Shown: positions 58,361 to 64,000 of the stretch, piece by piece
Numbering within the stretch: the first letter of the stretch is position 1
Layout: every line of letters starts with the position of its first letter
Source: Aculops lycopersici
Taxonomy: Eukaryota; Arthropoda; Arachnida; Trombidiformes; Eriophyidae
DNA length: 64,000 nt
Direction: 5' to 3'
Assembly: GCA_015350385.1 (NCBI GenBank)
Contig: WNKI01000001.1
Location: 9,227,705 to 9,291,704, forward strand
Translations under genes and position numbers: made by a program
The notes under the pieces: generated by a model
The model's database searches: none
What the model was told of the DNA's origin: nothing
Seen by the model: the letters and a program-made list of their open reading frames with translations, nothing else

Positions 58361-60319
58361 ATGGTCAAAATACAAATCCCTTTCAACACCCCTATCGACG
58401 ATGAAGATGAAGGGGGCGAGGATGAGGTTGGAATCATGAGCGATAGCGGAGAGAGTGATGTCGACGATGATATTGGCGATCCAGATTGGGAAGAGGTGAA
58501 GCAAAATAAAGATGACGACGATGACTTCTCATTCAAGCCGGGCAAGATGCCCGATTTGCCCCAGAATGGAATCACCATTAATTTTGGTACCCGTCCTAAG
58601 CGCGGAAAGCGAGGCAAGGCAACCAAGGGATCTGATGAGGAATATAGTGCAGAAGAAGACGACTTTATTGTTAGAAAGAAAAAGAGAACCATTGATCTCA
58701 ATGAGTTGGCTAGAAAGAGTATAAACCGAGTCAAAATCACCGAGCAGCTCATGAGACACAAGCTCAGTTTACTCTTGTACCTAGCCCGCGGCCTTCGTTT
58801 GGTTAAAATTGTGAATTGCAATATTATCCGAGGTCTTGCCTTGTCGGTTGTCGATGAACGATTCAAAATTAAGGGCAAGAAAAACGATCGAAAATTGCTC
58901 GAGATTTTTATGGAACAATTCAATCAGGTAATCCAAGTAACAGGTGAGGAGGAGATCCGGTCCAAGCGCATGCAGCAGCCATTCATGTTGAATCTCCTAG
59001 AATGTTTCTCAACATTAGAAACCACTAGTCTCATTGAGTTAGTTGTGATATTTGTTGCTTGCCTTAAAGCCTTAAGGCCAAGCTTGCCAGTTAGAATAGT
59101 TAATGTACTCAGACCCATCTCGCTTAGAGCCGACATTATTCCAAAACCAAAGGAGGAGGATGAGAAGACGGAGAATGGAGTTAAAGAAGAGGATGGCAAG
59201 GGTGCTAAAGAGGCCACGAGGAAGAAGAAGAATGGCAAGAGACAACCTGAGGTCATTGAGTTGAGTGATTCGCCAGATGAAATCATTGAGAAACTAGACT
59301 ATTGGGTAGAAGTGTACCTGGCAGACGAGAAGAAATGGTGCTGCGTTGATTTGTGCAACGTAAAGTTAGACGAACCAAGCGTCCTGACCGAATTGGCACG
59401 CCCATTCAACTATCTGGTATCATATGATGTCGATAGGTATTGCGTTAAACCAGCCGAGAAGAATTATTGCGAGAATTGGTACACTCCAGCCTTTAGGAAG
59501 GGCCGTTGCGAGGATAAATGGTGGGACTCGGTTATGGATGCTCTAGGTCCAGCCAAGGAGAGCGACAAGGATAGAGCGGACGAGAATAAGAGGGAGGAGA
59601 TATTGATGAAACAAGACATGCCAACGTCAGATAATGGGTTCCGTCGCCACCCGCTTTATGTACTGCAGAAGCATCTGCTGAAATTCGAGGGCATTTATCC
59701 TCCCGAAGTGCCGCCTTTAGGTTATTTCAAGGAGGATCCCATATATCCACGTGATTGTGTCGTGACCCTTAGGTCGCGTGAAACTTGGTTACGTCAGGCG
59801 AAGACAGTTAAGCTCAACGAAACTCCATACAAAGTTGTGAAGGCTAGACCAAAGCGCGATAAGTACACTGGAGACTTGATTCGCGACTTGCCATTGGATT
59901 TGTTTGGCGAATGGCAAACACAAGACTACGATCCCCCATCGGCCGAAAACGGGAAGGTTCCTCGTAATGTTTATGGAAATGTTGACATGTACCAGCCGCA
60001 GATGTTGCCTAAGAAATGTGCCTGGCTCAAGTTGCCTGGCTTGCCTCGTATAGCTAACAAGTTGGGCATTGATTGTGCCGCCGCTGTGATTGGATTCGAT
60101 AATCACTGTGGTAGTTATGGAGCGCATCCTGTGATGGATGGTTTCATTGTATGCGAGGAGCATGCCGAGACCCTTCAAATGGCTTGGGAAGAGGAGCAGG
60201 AGAACAGCAAGAGGCGTGAGGAGGAAAAGAGACAGAAGAGGATTTGGGACAATTGGAAGCGCCTAATCAAGGCCGCAATGGTGCGGGAGAAGTTGCGTGT
60301 CAAGTACAAGAACTCTTAA
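58361..60319 (+). CDS. XPC: DNA damage recognition protein XPC (Rad4 family), short form
   Basis: A 652-residue single-exon protein. XPC binds distorted DNA and starts global nucleotide excision repair. An acidic N-terminus carries Pro-Asp-Trp-Glu-Glu-Val (41-46), a family motif. The transglutaminase-like domain is split by a Lys/Glu-rich linker (about 265-300) and resumes at Tyr-Trp-Val-Glu-Val-Tyr (about 310). BHD1 begins at His-Pro-Leu-Tyr-Val-Leu (about 428). BHD2 and BHD3 follow with Asn-Val-Tyr-Gly-Asn-Val, Cys-Ala-Ala-Ala-Val-x-Gly-Phe and Asp-Gly-Phe-Ile-Val-Cys-Glu-Glu. The basic C-terminal helix ends as in human XPC. Human XPC is 940 residues; the missing length is mainly N-terminal and linker disorder. 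Start is the first ATG. Confidence 0.95.
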   Translation: MVKIQIPFNTPIDDEDEGGEDEVGIMSDSGESDVDDDIGDPDWEEVKQNKDDDDDFSFKPGKMPDLPQNGITINFGTRPKRGKRGKATKGSDEEYSAEEDDFIVRKKKRTIDLNELARKSINRVKITEQLMRHKLSLLLYLARGLRLVKIVNCNIIRGLALSVVDERFKIKGKKNDRKLLEIFMEQFNQVIQVTGEEEIRSKRMQQPFMLNLLECFSTLETTSLIELVVIFVACLKALRPSLPVRIVNVLRPISLRADIIPKPKEEDEKTENGVKEEDGKGAKEATRKKKNGKRQPEVIELSDSPDEIIEKLDYWVEVYLADEKKWCCVDLCNVKLDEPSVLTELARPFNYLVSYDVDRYCVKPAEKNYCENWYTPAFRKGRCEDKWWDSVMDALGPAKESDKDRADENKREEILMKQDMPTSDNGFRRHPLYVLQKHLLKFEGIYPPEVPPLGYFKEDPIYPRDCVVTLRSRETWLRQAKTVKLNETPYKVVKARPKRDKYTGDLIRDLPLDLFGEWQTQDYDPPSAENGKVPRNVYGNVDMYQPQMLPKKCAWLKLPGLPRIANKLGIDCAAAVIGFDNHCGSYGAHPVMDGFIVCEEHAETLQMAWEEEQENSKRREEEKRQKRIWDNWKRLIKAAMVREKLRVKYKNS

Positions 60320-60664
60320 TTTTTTCTGTGTCATGACTTATCTACCTCGAGTTTATCTTGATTAAATTAATTAAGATATTGACCCAAAGAAATCTCATCG
60401 CTCAAGAGAATGTATTTCAAGATGAACATATAAACCTACACGAGCAACTAGCGCCAAGCGAGAGCAAAGTAGAGCGATAAGCGAACACCAAGCCTGCAAC
60501 AGGTGACTTCATGGACGTATTCGATTTGCATGATTGTGTATGGTAATTTATTATTATTTAAAATCGAGTTTAATATTACATTGAGATTCTTGTTAGAAGT
60601 TGTGGACCTATGTGAGATTGAGTGTAGACAACAAGTGGCTGTCGAGACGGAGAGCGAGGCGCAT
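60320..60664. other. Short gap between convergent XPC and CDK inhibitor genes
   Basis: Contains ATTAAA-type words near 60362 that could end XPC transcripts and two CACYTGTTG words (60497, 60629). No gene seen. Confidence 0.5.
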
Positions 60665-61102
60665 TCAAATGGGCGCCGGCTCCCACTGGTAGCGTGCGCC
60701 TGACGAATGATGATGGTCGTCTAGTGGTCTATTGTGGTCAAAGTCAAAGTTCCAGCGCATCCTGTCGTTTTGTCTATACGTCTCTAGGTGATATCTGGCA
60801 AATTTTGTATTGTAAGTGGCTCTATCCTCCTTGCTCATTCCATTGCTATTGCACTCGCCCTCCTCCGACGACGACGAGGAGAAGGCAGACGAGGAACTCC
60901 AGCTGGCAATGCTCGAGCTCGACGACGACAATTGGGGCATCCTAATGGGCGACAATGGTGGCGATTGGTCTTGATCGTCTTGCTCTTGGTTGAGATTGAG
61001 ATTGTGGTCGCGGTGGTTGCTGGTTGAGAGTGGACTAACTTTCATCATTATTTGCTGATGGTCGCCACTTGTTGGCGCTTGTGATTTGTTGTTCATTTTC
61101 AT
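60665..61102 (-). CDS. CDKN1: Cyclin-dependent kinase inhibitor, p27/dacapo type, without a recognisable cyclin-docking motif
   Basis: A 145-residue frame with an ATG. The CDK-binding half of the Kip domain is clear: Arg-Trp-Asn-Phe-Asp-Phe at 116-121, then Asn-Arg-Pro-Leu, and Tyr-Gln-Trp-Glu at 138-141. These match the p27 WNFDF and EWQE elements. Kip proteins bind cyclin-CDK complexes and stop the cell cycle. The cyclin-docking motif normally written Arg-Asn-Leu-Phe-Gly, about 30 residues before WNFDF, is Asn-Ser-Asn-Gly-Met here (85-89). The frame also stops four residues after the Tyr-Gln-Trp-Glu element, so the helix that fills the CDK ATP site in p27 is absent unless splicing at a CCA/GTGGGA site (near 60690) adds another exon. 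The first 80 residues are Ser-rich and unstructured. Confidence 0.75.
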   Translation of the reverse strand: MKMNNKSQAPTSGDHQQIMMKVSPLSTSNHRDHNLNLNQEQDDQDQSPPLSPIRMPQLSSSSSSIASWSSSSAFSSSSSEEGECNSNGMSKEDRATYNTKFARYHLETYRQNDRMRWNFDFDHNRPLDDHHHSSGARYQWEPAPI

Positions 61103-61879
61103 GTTGAACTGTTCTTTTCTGAATGTTCGACTCGTTTGATTTGCTGATGGTTGTTGTGCAAGTAGATGGGCAATCTAATGTGCAACTTAATTATCCTCGG
61201 CGAGGGGCTGCTGCGACTGCCTCTGCTAGTGTGTTTGTGTGTTTGTAGTTGAGGCGCTGCTCGCTCACTTGGTTGGTTAGATGACTGGTTGCTTGCTTGC
61301 TTACGTTTAGTCTATTAATCCTCGAAGAAAGTTGTCGAGAGATGTAAACTCTTGCGATGATGATTCGAGATTGAGACGACTGCGAGTCTAGCGACGATAC
61401 TTAAAGTGACGCTCGATTGCAAGTTCCAAGTTCTAGCTTTGGAGCGACGATAGCGCAAAGTGAGTGAGCAAGAAGAAGCGCGCGCTCACTTTGCACACAT
61501 GTTGTCGTCTTCGGCGTCCTTCAAAATGCGTGTACAAAGTTGAGGTGGTGGTTGCTGCTGGTGCTCCTCTTGTACAGCAGTAGTGAAAGCCAAGCAAATA
61601 ACAACAACAACAAGCGAATGGAGGACATCGGCAGCAGCAGCAGCAGCAACAACAACAACGAGGACAACACTGTGCAGCTTAGCCACAGGGGCCGAGCGCG
61701 CGATTGGCCCTCTGCGCAGTGTGCAACACGCAGTTGTGCGCGCCTTGCCTTCCACTTGGACTTGTCGCGGCCCCATAGGTTTGCATTTGCACAAGCTAGC
61801 GGCTGTTCAACACGTTTCCCGCTTGAGGCGCACAGTGGTCCTCTGGGGCCACGAGGTGCCGAGAGCTCATAAGTATAAG

Positions 61880-61922
61880 CAGCAGCAGCAGCAACAACAA
61901 CAACAACAACAACAACAACAAC
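61880..61922. repeat. (AGC)n-(AAC)n microsatellite
   Basis: AGC units passing into AAC units. Confidence 0.95.
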
Positions 61923-63131
61923 GAGCCAGCTGCAAGCTAAACCTGAGGCGCGCGAACTGAAGACAACAACCAAATGGACTTTGCCCACGATGACCAAGTG
62001 AGTGGAAAGGGCGGGGCTAGTGGCGTGCGGGTGCGCCCGTCGCAAGCCCACAGAAGTTCTGGTTCACTCCTTTGGTTTTGGTGCAAGTTGTGCCACGAAT
62101 GCCCAGTTTAAGAGCGAGCCAGTGGGCCTCCAACTCTAACGTTATGGACCATGCCAGTGAGAGGAGGAGCAAAGGCAACAACTGTGCCAGCTGCCTCTCC
62201 AAACAACAACAACAACCACCACCATCGGCGCACGTGGAGTAGGAGGAGAACGAGGAGAAGGGAAGTTTTCAATTTGGATAGTGAGGCCACAAGTGTTCAG
62301 AGGTCTAAACTTTGCGAGGAAACCTGTGGATTTGTCGTGCGAGCGACGCGCGCAAATCGGCGGACTGAATGAGTAAAGAGCGCGCGCCCATTTCTCGTCT
62401 CGTGTTTGCATTCGTCTTTTGGTTGTTGTTGTGGTTGTCGTAGAAACTTTGCCACAAACAATCAGTTGTCCCAAGAGAGACAGAGAGTTTAGTGCAATGG
62501 ACAATCTATTTGAGCTTGGACTAGAATAGTAGCAGACTGGCCACTTGATGATGATGATGGTGGTGGTGATAATAATAATGGTGATGCCCACGCTAATTTA
62601 GCCGAGGAAAAGAGTTTCGCTACTCCCACTTCCACTTCTACGGTTGCTCTTTTCACACGATTGATTGTCCCCCGGTCACTTTTAACCACTGCTCGTGGCG
62701 GTCGTTGGTCACTTTGGTCACTGGAAGTCGCTCAGGAGTTTGTAGCGAGACGACGTCCGCGAAAGACGGCCAAAAGTGTAGGAGGCAAAAAGGACGCAGA
62801 AGGAGGCAGCGAAACCAACTGGTTGGTGACTTTTATATCTCCGGGCTGCCACTTCACTTTACCCCACTACCCTTCGAGTGGCCACTTTGGCTGATGCTCG
62901 CTGATAGTGGTGGCAAAAGTGTGCCAGGGGCCTCAATTGTCTTCCTCTCTTACTCTCCTGGTTCCTGGGCAACGCGAGACGAGAGAGCAGCAGAAGCACC
63001 AAACTCGTCACCCTAGCCAATGAGTTGGCGCCGCCGCGGACCACGACAACAACGACCACAGCCACCGCGACCACGACGACTAGTTGCTCTTGGTGATGGT
63101 TGGCTACGACTTATTAGCTGACTGGCTGGCT

Positions 63132-63148
63132 GGCCGGCCGGCCGGCCG
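63132..63148. repeat. (GGCC)n tract
   Basis: Four tandem GGCC units inside a GGCT/GGCC/GACC tetranucleotide run; self-complementary. Confidence 0.9.
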
Positions 63149-63885
63149 ACCGACCAATTTGAAGGCGGGCGGATTATTAGTTGCAAAGTTGCAGCAGTAG
63201 TAGCCAGTGGCAGTCGATGATATTGATGGTGCCTCCACTAGCTACTGCTCTCCGCCACTTGGCACCACACTGGACATTAATTGGCTAACGCTCCTGGCTC
63301 CGCCGTCCACTCGGGCACCCAAGTCTCTCGCGAAAGTTGAGTGAGAAGTGGAGTGAGTGTTTGTGCTGTGAGCGCGCCCCCCGTGGCTTGTGTAAATTGC
63401 ACAATTTAGTGCGCGCCACTTGCTCCTGGTCACGGGCGACGGCGCGAGATGTCAACGCGCGCGAGCGCACGAGTTTCTAGCAAGCGGCCAAGGGAACGGA
63501 TGGCAACAGTAGCTAAACTCGACGAGGCGCGCAAAGTCATCTAGATAGTGGGCCACGAGTAGTGGCAACTGGTAGCGACCACAACCATCAACTAGCCTCA
63601 TCAGCAGAATTAGAATCAAAATTAGAATTAAAATCAGAATCAGTGGCAGCATCAGTTTGAGTGGTGAGGCCAAACGAGGCGAGCAGTCAGTTTGGTTAGT
63701 GGTCTCTCTCTCTTGCTCTTGCTCTATCTAGTTGCTACTTGTGATGCTGCTCACAAGCAGACGGATGGACATGGCAACACAATCCACCAAAAGTCCGAGA
63801 GGGGAAATATAATCCCCGCACAAGAATCGAGTTGGTGATGGAGATTTTTAATTTCTGGGATCCCTGCACAAGTCTGGTCAAGTTG

Positions 63886-64000
63886 CCTCTCTCTCTCTCT
63901 CTCTCTCNTCTCTCTCTCTCTCTCTCTCTGTCGTGTCGTCGTCGTGTGTCGTGTCGTCGTCGTCGTCGTCGTCGTCGTGTCGTGTCGTGTCGTGTCGTCG
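63886..64000. repeat. (CT)n followed by a GTC/GTGTC array
   Basis: A CT run at about 63886-63930 interrupted by one N at 63908, then GTC and GTGTC units to the window end. The N and abrupt end suggest a hard-to-assemble contig edge. Confidence 0.9.

Larger units (their letters stand above)
61103..64000. other. Non-coding sequence with simple repeats to the window edge
   Basis: No supported gene. It probably includes the promoter and 5' UTR of the CDK inhibitor gene. CAG/CAA, GGCC, CT and GTC repeats occur, and a single N is at 63908. Confidence 0.5.

Noticed and set aside
42656..61102. RAD17, XPC and a CDK inhibitor close together as a DNA-damage gene cluster
   Set aside because: They are on different strands with unrelated genes and long gaps between them. 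I see no shared control, so coincidence is the simpler view.
1..64000. tRNA genes
   Set aside because: I looked for GGTTCGANTCC-type B boxes with a matching A box and found only isolated TTCGA words without a cloverleaf. A covariance-model scan would be decisive.

Overview
This is animal nuclear DNA. Every recognisable gene is metazoan (integrin-linked kinase, neuroendocrine convertase 2, FNDC3, a Kip-type CDK inhibitor, XPC, RAD17, NOP10, PDHB), and genes sit on both strands with GT-AG introns. Introns are few and short (about 100-440 bp). Several normally intron-rich genes (ILK, PC2, PDHB, RAD17, XPC) are single open frames. Proteins and spacers carry heavy CAA/CAG, GA and CGA microsatellites. 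My best guess is a small-genome, intron-poor arthropod, possibly an acariform mite. That is inference: the window has no species marker I can name.

Layout. 0-0.6 kb: a small secreted protein with an odd thyroglobulin type-1 domain (minus). 1.5-7.4 kb: a tandem array of three secreted-protein genes (minus) with decayed copies and a stray copy of the 3' end of the neighbouring ECH1 gene. 7.3-8.9 kb: ECH1, two exons (minus). 8.9-18.4 kb: mostly non-coding, with one two-exon gene for a 113-aa membrane protein at 13.7-14.2 kb. 18.4-21.5 kb: an alpha/beta hydrolase of the ABHD1/2/3 family with a long low-complexity insert (plus). 21.9-22.9 kb: three diverged copies of an unnamed 310-bp repeat. 23.0-26.0 kb: an unrecognised 998-aa Ser-rich protein (minus). 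28.9-30.2 kb: ILK (plus). 31.2-33.5 kb: PC2/amontillado (minus). 34.7-35.3 kb: NOP10 and a BCNT-domain (CFDP1-like) gene 75 bp apart on the minus strand, head-to-head with PDHB (35.8-36.9 kb, plus). 39.7-42.4 kb: an unrecognised Gln/Ser/Ala-rich protein (plus), tail-to-tail with RAD17 (42.7-44.5 kb, minus). 45.3-45.6 kb: a small coiled-coil protein (plus). 45.9-51.3 kb: FNDC3 (minus). 51.3-58.4 kb: non-coding as far as I can see, with one perfect 21-bp hairpin. 58.4-60.3 kb: XPC (plus). 60.7-61.1 kb: a p27/dacapo-type CDK inhibitor (minus). 61.1-64.0 kb: non-coding simple repeats up to the window edge.

The genes are mostly unrelated neighbours and I see no pathway cluster. The parts that do belong together are the secreted-protein array, whose duplication history is readable from the captured ECH1 tail, and the NOP10/BCNT pair, which looks like one transcription unit. 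Across the window the 9-mer CACYTGTTG (or its complement) occurs at least 28 times where about one is expected by chance.
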